Source: Fidelibacterota bacterium (GTDB lineage: Bacteria > Fidelibacterota > Marinisomatia > SCGC-AAA003-L08 > D37C17). Taken from it: a stretch of 64,000 nt of DNA. Shown piece after piece: positions 49,783 through 59,240 of the stretch (positions are counted from its first letter, which is position 1; every line of letters starts with the position of its first letter). The DNA is taken from contig JASMKZ010000003.1 in NCBI GenBank assembly GCA_030748955.1, positions 1 to 64,000 of the forward strand. The letters run 5' to 3'. The translations under genes were made by a program, and so were the position numbers. The notes under the pieces were generated by a model, which did not search any database, was not told the DNA's origin, and was given only the letters and a program-made list of their open reading frames with translations.

Positions 49783-49962
49783 TTAGGGGAAGTAATTTAT
49801 TCTCATATAAAATTTTAAACATAAATTAATATTATTATTATCCAAAAAGTACATGTAAAAATAGTAAGGCCAGTCCATACCAATATATTTTTCCGTGGTA
49901 ATTTTAACTTACTAGAACCTAGTATATTAATTATACTACTTTTCAACATTATTGTAGAATTA

Positions 49963-50958
49963 TCATGTGTGCATTAACCGGATAAGATCAACCACCCTGT
50001 TTGAATATCCCCATTCATTGTCATACCAATTTATAGTACGAACATATTTTTCAGAAATAACCTTTGTACATTTACTATCATAGATAGATGAGTAGGGATT
50101 CCCAATAATATCAGATGAAACAATATGGCTGTCTGAATAATAAAGTATATTTTTCATACGTTCGGTTTCAGATGCCACTTTAACTGCATCATGAATGTCT
50201 TGAATAGTTACTTTTTTCTCTAATTCTATAAATAAATCAACGACAGATCCGTCTGGAACTGGTACTCTGGATGCTATACCATCTAGTTTGCCATTTAGCT
50301 GTGGCAAAACCATACCAACGGCTCTGGCTGCACCGGTTGACGTTGGTATAATATTTTCTGCTGCAGCACGGCTTCTCCTTAAGTCTGAATGAGGCACATC
50401 TGCTAAGCGCTGATCATTTGTGTAGGCATGAACTGTATTCATCACTCCCTGCTTAATCCCAAATGATTCATCTAATATTTTTGCCATGGGAGCAAGGCAA
50501 TTGGTTGTACAACTTGCATTTGATACAATCCTATGCTCCTTCTTCAGGGTATCTTCATTTACACCTATAACAACAGTATTGTCTATTGTATCTTTTGCAG
50601 GTACAGTGAGTATTACTTTGCGCGCACCAGCTTTTAAATGAGTTTCCAGTGCAGAGCAACTTCTAAAAACACCCGTTGACTCTATGACTATGTCAATATT
50701 CAAATCTTCCCAAGGCAAATTAGCGGGATCTATTTCACTGAGCATTTGAATAGATTCATTATCTGTATGCAGCATATCCTTTTCAATATTCACATTGCCG
50801 CTGAATCTTCCCATAATGGTATCATATTTCAATAGATATGCTAATGATTCCTGATCACTTAAGTCATTAATTGCAATAACTTCTATATCTTTATTTTGAT
50901 CAAGTATTCGAAATACAGACCGTCCGATTCTTCCAAATCCATTTATAGCTACTCTCAT
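49963..50958 (-). CDS. gap: Glyceraldehyde-3-phosphate dehydrogenase
   Basis: This NAD-dependent glycolytic enzyme has 331 residues, the usual length. It has the Rossmann start INGFGRIGRSVFRIL, the catalytic Cys150 in SNASCTTNCLAPM, His177 in NTVHAYTNDQ, the phosphate-site segments STGAARAVG and ASRVPVPDGS, and the late NWYDNEWGYSNR. It directly follows the paralogue gene with no gap (stop and start adjacent at 50958/50959). Confidence 0.97.
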   Translation of the reverse strand: MRVAINGFGRIGRSVFRILDQNKDIEVIAINDLSDQESLAYLLKYDTIMGRFSGNVNIEKDMLHTDNESIQMLSEIDPANLPWEDLNIDIVIESTGVFRSCSALETHLKAGARKVILTVPAKDTIDNTVVIGVNEDTLKKEHRIVSNASCTTNCLAPMAKILDESFGIKQGVMNTVHAYTNDQRLADVPHSDLRRSRAAAENIIPTSTGAARAVGMVLPQLNGKLDGIASRVPVPDGSVVDLFIELEKKVTIQDIHDAVKVASETERMKNILYYSDSHIVSSDIIGNPYSSIYDSKCTKVISEKYVRTINWYDNEWGYSNRVVDLIRLMHT

Positions 50959-51960
50959 TTATTTAAACCCTTCAAGTTTACTGTATGCTTTGATAACATC
51001 TAATATACGCATGGCATGACAATGCCCATTATCGTACCAGGCTAATACTTTTACAATACTATTTCCACCTTTCATAGTGGCCTTAACATCAAATACCAAA
51101 GATCTTGGGTCTCCAATTATATCACTTGATACAATGGGATCATTGGTTATCCCTATAATATCAGGATATAACTCTGACGCTGCTATAATGGCACTGTTCA
51201 CATCTTCAATGCCAACTTTATCATCCTCAAAAGCAATTGATAAATCCAGCATTGAGCCTTTTTGCACCGGTACGTTTAATGCATTGCAATTGATTTTATC
51301 ATTTAATTCAGAGAATAATTTTATTATCCATTTTTCAGCTTCACTACTATTAGGGATAATATTTTCAGATGCTGATCGACTACATCTAAAATCAGCTCCA
51401 ACAGTATCCTGAAGCGATTGATCACTAGTATATGAGTGAATAGTAGTCATATTGACAGCATTAATGCCAAAAGGTAGTAGTGAATTAAGCAAATGTGCCA
51501 ACGCATTTAATGTTGATGAACCTGCAGATATTTTTCTATCTTGAAGCTTGATAGAGTCTTGGTTTATACCAAAAATAACCAGACGATCAATACTTTCGCT
51601 TGGGAGTGTAGAAACAATGACTCTCTTGGCCCCGGCATTCAGGTGACTATCCAGATATTCAGGACTATTAAATTTCCCCGTTGCATCAACAACAAAATCA
51701 ACATCAAATAAATCCCATGTCATCTCCCCAGGAGTAAATGCACTTAATATGCGGGAACGATAATTATTATTTATTAGATAGTTATTATCTAATGATACAT
51801 TTTTGGTATTTTCAAATTCTGTTTTAAGCAAATATTCAAGTATTTCAGGGTCTCCAATATCACTTATAGCAGAAATTTCGATATCATTATTCTTTAAAGA
51901 TTCACTATATAGTTTTCTCCCAATATTCCCAAATCCCATAAGTCCTAGTTTTATTGTCAT
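50959..51960 (-). CDS. GAPDH-like paralogue lacking the catalytic Cys (probable pseudoenzyme)
   Basis: The 333-residue protein is clearly GAPDH-related: MGFGNIGRKLYSESL for NAD, FVVDATGKFNSPEYLDSHLNAGAKRVIVS, TTIHSYTSDQ with the catalytic His kept, and RCSRSASENIIPNSS. The catalytic segment reads SAGSSTLNALAHL, so the Cys is Ser149. The phosphate sites are also changed: the STGAA loop is SSEAE and the Arg of ASRVP is Asn (ALNVP). WYDNEWGYSNR has become WYDNGHCHAMR. Oxidation of glyceraldehyde-3-phosphate is therefore unlikely. The intact frame and tight coupling to the normal gap gene suggest a regulatory subunit or a new NAD-dependent role. It is divergent from the LacI gene. Confidence 0.88.
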   Translation of the reverse strand: MTIKLGLMGFGNIGRKLYSESLKNNDIEISAISDIGDPEILEYLLKTEFENTKNVSLDNNYLINNNYRSRILSAFTPGEMTWDLFDVDFVVDATGKFNSPEYLDSHLNAGAKRVIVSTLPSESIDRLVIFGINQDSIKLQDRKISAGSSTLNALAHLLNSLLPFGINAVNMTTIHSYTSDQSLQDTVGADFRCSRSASENIIPNSSEAEKWIIKLFSELNDKINCNALNVPVQKGSMLDLSIAFEDDKVGIEDVNSAIIAASELYPDIIGITNDPIVSSDIIGDPRSLVFDVKATMKGGNSIVKVLAWYDNGHCHAMRILDVIKAYSKLEGFK

Positions 51961-52082
51961 ACGTATCCTTTAGCGGTTTTATATAATAATTATTTTCATT
52001 ATATTGAAATTTATTATTATATTATTGATAACGAACCCTTAAATATAATCACAATTAAATATTAAAAACACTAATTAATTAT
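51961..52082. promoter_or_regulatory. Divergent promoter region between the GAPDH pair and the LacI operon
   Basis: The 122-bp AT-rich gap must hold start signals for both directions. TTTCA (51994-51998) and TGAAA (52005-52009) form a 16-bp imperfect palindrome that could bind the LacI protein. GATAACGAA (near 52027) also occurs once upstream of fba. Neither is a classical CG-centred LacI site, so the operator is not settled. Confidence 0.35.
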
Positions 52083-53078
52083 ATGAAATGCACGCTAAAA
52101 GATTTAGCCCGTGAAACAGGATTTTCCGTCTCAACTGTGTCACGCTTTCTCTGTGGTAAAAGGCGTTATTATAATCAAAAAGAAAAGTTGATTTTTGATA
52201 CAGCAAATAAATATAATTACCCATATATTCAAAACTTTTATAATAATGGAATAAAATTAAAAATATCTCTAATAACCACTATTCGAAAGGGTGAATTCTT
52301 TTCAGCATTACTATCAGATTTTCATCTAGCGGCAAAGAAAAGTAATTGTGATATTGAAGTAATAGATATTGAAAAAGATGATTTTATATACAATAAAATA
52401 GGATACTTTGCTGAGAATAAAGATGGATTATGCATATTATTCCCCGATTTAAATAAAGAAGATTGCAACATAATAGAATCCTATACCAATAAGATCCCTA
52501 TTTTATCACTTTCTCCAATTATAGATGCTTCCGTTAATACAATTACTTTTGATAATTATAAAGGTGGTTACCTCGCCGCAAAAAACTTAAAAGAGCTGGG
52601 TTATGAGAATATTGGAATAATTTCAGGCGATGATACTGTATTTGAAGCAGTTCAAAGAAGAAATGGATTTATAGATTATCTCGCATCTAATAACATGAAA
52701 TGTCAATGGGAATTTAAAGGCGACTATTCATTGGAATCAGGCAACAAAGCCTTTATAGATTTCCATAGCAAGAAGTTAAGTAATATAGGTATTTTTGGAG
52801 TGAATGATTATATGTGCTTTGGATTTATGAAATTGGCATTATTATCAGGCATCAATATTCCGGAAAAATTATCAATTATAGGATTTGACAATACGCCATT
52901 TTGCAATAATACAATACCAGAATTATCATCCATATCTACTGACTTTATTGAACTTGGAAAAAGATCCCTATCATCCCTTGAAAAATCTTTTATTAATTAT
53001 AATAAAACCGAACTTTTCACAAATTTAGTCCCAGTGGAACTTATAGAAAGATCCAGCACAAGAGACTTAATAAAATGA
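52083..53078 (+). CDS. LacI-family transcriptional regulator
   Basis: The 331-residue protein has the N-terminal LacI helix-turn-helix (LKDLARETGFSVSTVSRFL, residues 4-22), followed by a periplasmic-binding-protein-like sensor (GYLAAKNLKELGYENIGIISG, IGFDNTPFCNNTIPELSSI). It probably senses a beta-glucan-derived sugar and controls its own operon and perhaps the divergent GAPDH genes. Its stop overlaps the GH17 start by 4 bp (ATGA), so regulator and enzymes are made from one message. Confidence 0.93.
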   Translation: MKCTLKDLARETGFSVSTVSRFLCGKRRYYNQKEKLIFDTANKYNYPYIQNFYNNGIKLKISLITTIRKGEFFSALLSDFHLAAKKSNCDIEVIDIEKDDFIYNKIGYFAENKDGLCILFPDLNKEDCNIIESYTNKIPILSLSPIIDASVNTITFDNYKGGYLAAKNLKELGYENIGIISGDDTVFEAVQRRNGFIDYLASNNMKCQWEFKGDYSLESGNKAFIDFHSKKLSNIGIFGVNDYMCFGFMKLALLSGINIPEKLSIIGFDNTPFCNNTIPELSSISTDFIELGKRSLSSLEKSFINYNKTELFTNLVPVELIERSSTRDLIK

Positions 53079-53989
53079 AAAGCATTCTTTTCATCTTCCT
53101 TTCATGTATTTTTGCAAACCTTCCATATCATAGCAACGCAGTCTGCTATGGCCCTTTTAGAGATGGGCAGAGCCCTGGAGGCATTGACCCAACAGAAAAA
53201 CAATTAACAGAAGATCTTAGAATTTTATCAAAATATTGGTCCGCTTTCAGGATGTACGGCAGCAGAGGAAGCACCGAGAAAGTTCTTAAAATAATAGAAA
53301 GTGAAAAAATAACTATAAAACTATTTTTAGGTGCATGGATAGCCAATGAAACTAAAGACTCAACGGCATCTGTATCCAATATGAAAGAACTTAATAAGAC
53401 AATAGAATTGGCAAATAAATACCCTGAAATTGTTGAGGCAATAATTATTGGCAATGAAACACAGGTTTTCTGGTCATGGAATAGAGTTAACTATAATACA
53501 TTGAAAAAATATATACGATATGTTAAATCAAAAACTAAACAACCAATAACTACGGCAGATGATTTCAATTTCTGGAACAAGCCTGAGGGGTTAGAACTGG
53601 GATCAGAAGTTGACTTTATCATGGTTCATATTCATCCATTGTGGGCAGGTGCTCTGCTGAATGATGCGCTTCCTTTTGTTTCAAGAATTTATGATGAAAT
53701 AAGTGTTCTATACCCTGATAAACAAATAGTAATAGGAGAAACAGGATGGGCTACTTCGGTGCATACTGAAGGCGAGCAGTCAGAGCTAATAAATGGAATC
53801 GCAGGCATCAAAGAGCAATTAATATTTTATAATTCAATAAATGACTGGTCAAGGGAAAACGGTGTCCTGTCATTCTTTTTTGAAGCTTTTGATGAAAAAT
53901 GGAAAGGTGGTGAGCATCCTAATGAAGTAGAAAAACATTGGGGCTTAATTTATTCGGATAGAAAACCAAAGCATAATCTCAAAAAATGA
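53075..53989 (+). CDS. GH17 beta-1,3-glucanase, exported
   Basis: It cuts beta-1,3-glucan or its oligosaccharides. The 304-residue protein has a signal peptide (MKSILFIFLSCIFANLPYHSNA) and then CYGPFRDGQSPGG, the typical family start. The acid/base is Glu128 in IIIGNETQ and the nucleophile is Glu222 in VIGETGWA. There is no extra binding module or sorting domain, which suggests a periplasmic enzyme acting after TonB uptake. A lipoprotein form (Cys11) is possible but less likely. It overlaps both neighbours by 4 bp. GH17 with GH16 is the classic pairing for laminarin in marine Bacteroidetes. Confidence 0.92.
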   Translation: MKSILFIFLSCIFANLPYHSNAVCYGPFRDGQSPGGIDPTEKQLTEDLRILSKYWSAFRMYGSRGSTEKVLKIIESEKITIKLFLGAWIANETKDSTASVSNMKELNKTIELANKYPEIVEAIIIGNETQVFWSWNRVNYNTLKKYIRYVKSKTKQPITTADDFNFWNKPEGLELGSEVDFIMVHIHPLWAGALLNDALPFVSRIYDEISVLYPDKQIVIGETGWATSVHTEGEQSELINGIAGIKEQLIFYNSINDWSRENGVLSFFFEAFDEKWKGGEHPNEVEKHWGLIYSDRKPKHNLKK

Positions 53990-55635
53990 AACTTATTTTC
54001 AAATATATTCCTTATGCTATCGTAGGAATATTTGCTTTTCAACAATGTGCAGACTCTACAACTAAAAAGAACTACAAAGGACTTGTTGTATCACAGGAGC
54101 AACAAGCTTCATGGATCCGGAATTTTAATCCCTTAACCCCCGGGGGATCTGCAAGGTGGCCAACAGCAGCAGGTATCTATGAACCCTTAATGATCTATAA
54201 TTCCATGAAAGGAAAATATATCCCTTGGCTGGCAGTTAAACATGAATGGAATGTAAGAAATGACATATTAATATTGGATATAAGAAAAGATGTCAGCTGG
54301 TCAGATAGTCAACCATTTTCAGGAAAGGATGTTTTATTTACTTTTAATTTGCTTAAGGAATTTCCTGCATTTGATATACGAGCCTTATGGTCATATCTGG
54401 AAAGTGTGAAACTATTAAATGAATACGAAGTGGAATTTACGTTCTCTTCTATTTACGTACCTGGCTTAGATGCCATTGTAGGTCAAACCATTGTTCCAGA
54501 GCATATATGGTCAAAAGTAGAAGATCCAATTAAGTTTACTAACCCAGACCCAGTAGGCACAGGCCCCTATACTGAAATATTAAAGTTTCAAAATCAAGTA
54601 TGGGAACTAGGGAAAAACCCAAATTACTGGCAACCGGGAAAACCCAAAGTAGAAAAACTTACCTTTCCCGCTTTCCCTACTAATGTCCAGGCTACGTATG
54701 CACTAATAAATGGAGAGGTAGACTGGGCTGGTAATTTTATCCCCGCAATTGATCGTATTTTTGTTGATAAGAATCCAGAGAATCATCATTATTGGTTTCC
54801 ACGTTCAGGTGGATCAATATTTTTATATCCAAATACTACAAAAAAACATTTAAACAATAAAGCATTCAGGAAGGCTATCAGCTATTCGATTGATAGAGAG
54901 TTGATTGCTAAAGTCGCCATGTATGATTATACAGTTCCTGCAGATATAACGGCACTGTCTGAAGGGATGTCAAGATGGAGAGAGAATAAAAAACGAAACG
55001 AAAACTGGAATAAATTCAATCGTGATAAAGCAATAAGTCTTTTAGATAGCTTGAAATATTCATTTTCAAAAGATAAAACTTCATATGACAATAATGAACT
55101 AGCTTTTGAGATTATTGTAGTGAGTGGCTGGTCAGATTGGATTCGTGCTGCACAAATAATTTCCAGAAACTTAAAAGCTATTGGAATTAATGCTTCAGTG
55201 CGTACCTATGATTTTGGTACTTGGTTCAGCAAGCTCCAAACAGGAGATTTTGACTTGGCAATTGCATGGGCTGAAAAAGGTAATACTCCTTATAATCTCT
55301 ATAGAGGCCTCATGTCACAAAAATTAGTAAAACCAATTGATGAAACTTCATCTCTCAATTGGCACAGATATGGCAATGCGGAAATAGATGTTTTGTGCCA
55401 GCAATATGAGAAGACATCAGATCCAAAATTGATAAAAAATATTATATTTAAAATGCAGGATATCTTTATTGAAAATCTGCCTGCAATCCCATTATTCTCT
55501 GAACCAAGCTGGGGTGAATACAATACATCTAGGTTTACAAATTTCCCCAATGAGCAAAATCCTTACGCACAGCTTTCTCCGAATAATGTCCCCGAAAATC
55601 TCTTAGTCCTTATCGAACTAGAGCCTGTTAAATGA
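53986..55635 (+). CDS. ABC transporter substrate-binding lipoprotein, family 5
   Basis: The 549-residue protein has a signal ending at FQQC (Cys22), which would be lipidated. The mature part is a family 5 binding protein (LTPGGSARWPTAAGIYEPL, GKDVLFTFNLLKE, PDPVGTGPYTEIL, AFRKAISYSIDRELIAKVA). Family 5 proteins bind peptides, but a known subgroup, for example in Thermotoga beta-glucoside loci, binds cellobiose and laminari-oligosaccharides. The flanking GH17 and GH1 genes favour oligosaccharides here. It overlaps the GH17 and permease genes by 4 bp each. Confidence 0.9.
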   Translation: MKLIFKYIPYAIVGIFAFQQCADSTTKKNYKGLVVSQEQQASWIRNFNPLTPGGSARWPTAAGIYEPLMIYNSMKGKYIPWLAVKHEWNVRNDILILDIRKDVSWSDSQPFSGKDVLFTFNLLKEFPAFDIRALWSYLESVKLLNEYEVEFTFSSIYVPGLDAIVGQTIVPEHIWSKVEDPIKFTNPDPVGTGPYTEILKFQNQVWELGKNPNYWQPGKPKVEKLTFPAFPTNVQATYALINGEVDWAGNFIPAIDRIFVDKNPENHHYWFPRSGGSIFLYPNTTKKHLNNKAFRKAISYSIDRELIAKVAMYDYTVPADITALSEGMSRWRENKKRNENWNKFNRDKAISLLDSLKYSFSKDKTSYDNNELAFEIIVVSGWSDWIRAAQIISRNLKAIGINASVRTYDFGTWFSKLQTGDFDLAIAWAEKGNTPYNLYRGLMSQKLVKPIDETSSLNWHRYGNAEIDVLCQQYEKTSDPKLIKNIIFKMQDIFIENLPAIPLFSEPSWGEYNTSRFTNFPNEQNPYAQLSPNNVPENLLVLIELEPVK

Positions 55636-56618
55636 ACACATCTGTACAATATTTATTAAAAAGACTCGGCATTTATACCATTGCAGGATGGGCTGCAGTT
55701 ACGTTGAATTTTTTCATCCCCCGTATGATGCCGGGCGACCCCGTTTCTGTAATGTTTGCAAGCTTTAGAGGAAAATTAAAACCAGAAGCAATAGAAGCTC
55801 TAAAGCAAACATTTGGCTTTACAGATGAACCACTCCTTAATAAATATATTAATTATTTGAGTCATTTATTGAAAGGGGATCTTGGTATATCGACGGCTTA
55901 TTTCCCTGAAAAGGTTTCATCCATTATATTGTCCGGTTTGGGATGGACACTATTATTAGTGGGTATTTCGCTTATAATATCATTTGTAATTGGCTCATTA
56001 ATAGGTATGATTATTGCATGGAAAAGAGATGGAAAACTAGATTCTATTCTGCCTCCTAGTTTTTCTTTTATTAGTTCATTTCCATATTTTTTTACAGCAA
56101 TGTTATTACTGTATTTTTTGGGCTTTAAATTAGGGTGGTTTCCAATAAGACATGCCTATAACTCAGATTTAATTCCAGGATTTAATATTGAATTTATAGT
56201 AAGCTGCCTACATCATGCTTTACTGCCTGCAAGCACACTGATTTTTATGGGAATAGGCGGCTGGATGCTCCAAATGAGAAATAATATGATAGGGACAATC
56301 TCCACAGACTATATTTCATTTGCCAAATCAAAAGGACTGTCTCAAAAGAGAATAATGATTTGGTATGCAGCTAAAAATGCGATTCTTCCAATTATTACAA
56401 GCTTTGGTATGGCAATAGGTTTTATTCTAAATGGTACGATATTGACAGAAATTATATTTTCATATCCTGGGCAAGGCTACATCCTATTTCAAGCAGTTCA
56501 AGCTCAAGATTTTCAATTAATGCAGGGAATATTTTTAACAATTACATTATCAGTACTTGCGGCTAATTGGTTAATTGATATTTTAGTTTTAATCTTAGAT
56601 CCACGTACAAGAAAATGA
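55632..56618 (+). CDS. ABC transporter permease, DppB/OppB type
   Basis: The 328-residue inner-membrane protein has about six helices. The start (LLKRLGIYTIAGWAAVTLNFFIPRMMPGDP) is typical of DppB-type permeases, and the EAA loop (YISFAKSKGLSQKRIMIWYAAKNAILPI) contacts the ATPase. It pairs with the next permease. It has 4-bp overlaps on both sides. Confidence 0.93.
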   Translation: MNTSVQYLLKRLGIYTIAGWAAVTLNFFIPRMMPGDPVSVMFASFRGKLKPEAIEALKQTFGFTDEPLLNKYINYLSHLLKGDLGISTAYFPEKVSSIILSGLGWTLLLVGISLIISFVIGSLIGMIIAWKRDGKLDSILPPSFSFISSFPYFFTAMLLLYFLGFKLGWFPIRHAYNSDLIPGFNIEFIVSCLHHALLPASTLIFMGIGGWMLQMRNNMIGTISTDYISFAKSKGLSQKRIMIWYAAKNAILPIITSFGMAIGFILNGTILTEIIFSYPGQGYILFQAVQAQDFQLMQGIFLTITLSVLAANWLIDILVLILDPRTRK

Positions 56619-57529
56619 ATAGAACCTGGTATAATAGAATTTGGATTAATAATAAAGCCCGTTTGGGTATTATTATTGTAAGTATTTTCATAATAATTGC
56701 AGCCATAGGCCCTATCTTTTTTGAAGATCCAAACGCATATATTGACACACCATTATTGGAACCTTCATTTGTGCATCTATTTGGAACGACAGGACAGGGT
56801 CAGGATGTATTTGCACAGACTATCGCTGGAGCGAGGTCAACATTATTTATTGGATTTGGCACAGGAATTCTAGTTGTTTTACTTGGCTTAATAGTGGGTT
56901 CACTGTCTGGATATTTTGGAAGAAGAGTTGACAATGTATTATCGCTGATAATTAATATTTTCTTATTGATGCCTGGTTTACCTTTAATGGTCATAATTGC
57001 AGCCTGGCTTCCACCTGGTCCTTTTAGTATAATGGGGGTTTTAGTTTTTACCGGATGGGCATGGAATGCAAGGGTTCTTAGATCGCAGGTTCTTTCATTA
57101 AGAGAAAGGGATTTTGTAAATGCCTCAGTTGTTAGTGGAGAATCAAATATAAAAGTCATCATTTATCAAATATGGCCTCAAATGTTATCGCTAATAATGG
57201 CATCTTTTATCGGAGCTACAGTATATGCTATAGGCGCACAAGTTGGCTTAGAGTTTTTAGGACTAGGTGATGTTGATAAAGTAACCTGGGGCAATAACCT
57301 GTATTGGGCTACAAATGATCTTGCCCTTTTAACTGGTTCCTGGTGGACATTTGTACCAACAGGTTTATGTATTGCCCTGGTCAGTTTTGGACTGACTTTA
57401 ATTAATTATGGGATTGATGAAATTTCTAATCCCCGCTTATTATCAGAAAGAATTGTTAAATCAAGATTGCCTAACTTATTTAATCGAAATGGTTCTACAC
57501 CTGTAGCAAGGAAGCTTTTTGGAAAATAA
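56615..57529 (+). CDS. ABC transporter permease, DppC/OppC type
   Basis: The 304-residue second permease has an N-terminal helix (ARLGIIIVSIFIIIAAIGPIF), the FGTTGQGQDVFAQTIAGARSTL segment and an EAA loop (RERDFVNASVVSGESNIKVIIYQIWPQ). It completes the membrane pore with the DppB-type partner. It overlaps the ATPase gene by 11 bp. Confidence 0.93.
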   Translation: MNRTWYNRIWINNKARLGIIIVSIFIIIAAIGPIFFEDPNAYIDTPLLEPSFVHLFGTTGQGQDVFAQTIAGARSTLFIGFGTGILVVLLGLIVGSLSGYFGRRVDNVLSLIINIFLLMPGLPLMVIIAAWLPPGPFSIMGVLVFTGWAWNARVLRSQVLSLRERDFVNASVVSGESNIKVIIYQIWPQMLSLIMASFIGATVYAIGAQVGLEFLGLGDVDKVTWGNNLYWATNDLALLTGSWWTFVPTGLCIALVSFGLTLINYGIDEISNPRLLSERIVKSRLPNLFNRNGSTPVARKLFGK

Positions 57530-59156
57530 GATTTTAGATATCAATAAATTGAATGTTGATTACCTTACGGAAAGATCATCAATAAATGCGGTAAGAGATT
57601 TTTCCATGCATATTAATGAAAATGAAATTTTTGGACTTGTTGGAGAGTCTGGAAGTGGCAAGTCAACCGTCATCAAATCAATTCTACGCATTTTACCCGC
57701 ACCTGGAGTTATTACCAAAGGAGAAATCAGGTATAATAATCAAGATATTTTAGAATTTGACGAGTCAAAACTATCTTCCTTGCGGTGGAGTCATATTTCA
57801 GTTGTGAAGCAAAAAGCTTTAAACTCACTGAATCCATTATTGAAGATTAAGGAACAGATAATTGACACAATGCAAGCCCATGAACAGATAAGAACCAAGG
57901 ATGCCATACAAAGATGCAATGCGCTTATGGATCTTGTAGAAATTGACAGAAACTATCTTAACAGCTATCCGCATGAATTATCGGGAGGAATGAGGCAGAG
58001 AGTTGTCATTGCCATAGCCCTAGCATTAAAACCTAAATTGATTATTATGGATGAGCCTACCACTGCGTTGGATGTAGTGATTGAAAAAGAGATTATATTA
58101 AAAATATTGGATTTGAAATCTCAATTGGGCTTTTCTCTTCTATTTATAACTCATGATTTAAATCTTATTCTGGGGTTTGCTGATAGGGTTGGTGTGATGC
58201 TAGAGGGAGAATTAGTTGATATAGATTCAGCTGAAATAATAAAATCTGGAGGGAATAATGCGTATACAAAAAAGCTTATCAATTCTATTCCTGACCTTTC
58301 AAACTATAACCAATCCAAGACAAATAAAAATGAACCCGAGCTGATACATGTTAAGAATTTAATAAAATCCTACAGTAGACACTCAAGTATTTTTTCTTCA
58401 GATAAATTCCATGCAGTAGATGGGGTATCATTTAATGTTAATAAGAATGAAATTGTAGGGCTTGTTGGAGAGTCTGGAAGTGGTAAATCAACTATTTCTA
58501 AAATACTGACTAAATTAATTGATTTTGATGGTGGACAACTATTGTTCAATGGAGAGGATGTAAGTGGTATAACAAAAAGTAAAGATCTACTTGCTTATCG
58601 AAAAAAGGTCCAGATGATTTTTCAGGACCCATTTGCATCTTTAAATTCTATACACACTGTATATCACCATCTATCACGTCCTATTCTCATCCATAGACTC
58701 TATAATAAACATTCAAAGAAAGAGCGCGATGAAATGGTTTTAAAAGAGAGTATAGATATTTTAAAAGAAGTGAACCTTTCACCGCCTGAAGAATTTTTAT
58801 ATAAGTTTCCACATGAAATGTCAGGTGGCGAAAGGCAACGCATTGCCCTGGCAAGAGCGCTTCTTGTACAACCCCAAATAATCATTGCCGATGAACCTAC
58901 ATCCATGCTTGATATGTCAATACGTATGGAAATATTAGATTTGTTAAAAAGTCTTCAAGCTAAGAAAGGAATTTCTATACTATTTATAACACATGATATT
59001 GCTTCAGCTTGTTACTTGTCTAACAGATTGATCGTACTAAAAAATGGAAAAATAGTAGATTCCGGAGTTGTGAGTGAAATGATAAATAATCCAAAAGACA
59101 AGTATTCCAAGCTACTTATTGATTCATGTGAATCCGGCTGGTTTATTAATCAATAA
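57519..59156 (+). CDS. Fused double ATPase of the Opp/Dpp-type ABC importer
   Basis: The 545-residue cytoplasmic protein contains two complete ABC domains, equivalent to DppD and DppF, which are usually separate. Walker A is VGESGSGKST at residues 41-50 and again near 315-325. The signatures are LSGGMRQRV and MSGGERQRI, and the Walker B motifs are LIIMDEPTTALD and IIIADEPTSMLD. The start is a TTG at 57519 behind AAGGAAG. The two Walker A coding stretches are almost identical in DNA (near 57634 and 58457). It is the last gene of the operon, and a terminator follows at once. Confidence 0.94.
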   Translation: MENKILDINKLNVDYLTERSSINAVRDFSMHINENEIFGLVGESGSGKSTVIKSILRILPAPGVITKGEIRYNNQDILEFDESKLSSLRWSHISVVKQKALNSLNPLLKIKEQIIDTMQAHEQIRTKDAIQRCNALMDLVEIDRNYLNSYPHELSGGMRQRVVIAIALALKPKLIIMDEPTTALDVVIEKEIILKILDLKSQLGFSLLFITHDLNLILGFADRVGVMLEGELVDIDSAEIIKSGGNNAYTKKLINSIPDLSNYNQSKTNKNEPELIHVKNLIKSYSRHSSIFSSDKFHAVDGVSFNVNKNEIVGLVGESGSGKSTISKILTKLIDFDGGQLLFNGEDVSGITKSKDLLAYRKKVQMIFQDPFASLNSIHTVYHHLSRPILIHRLYNKHSKKERDEMVLKESIDILKEVNLSPPEEFLYKFPHEMSGGERQRIALARALLVQPQIIIADEPTSMLDMSIRMEILDLLKSLQAKKGISILFITHDIASACYLSNRLIVLKNGKIVDSGVVSEMINNPKDKYSKLLIDSCESGWFINQ

Positions 59157-59166
59157 TATGATAATC

Positions 59167-59204
59167 AAAAAAAAGCCCTGCAGATGAAAGTAGGGCTTTT
59201 CTGT
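59167..59204. terminator. Bidirectional terminator between the ABC operon and GH1
   Basis: AAAAGCCCT (59171-59179) and AGGGCTTTT (59192-59200) form a 9-bp stem with a 12-base loop, with A and T runs on either side. It lies between convergent genes and can serve both. Confidence 0.85.
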
Positions 59205-59240
59205 ATTAGATTTATTTAAGGTAAGTTTTTTCAATACATA

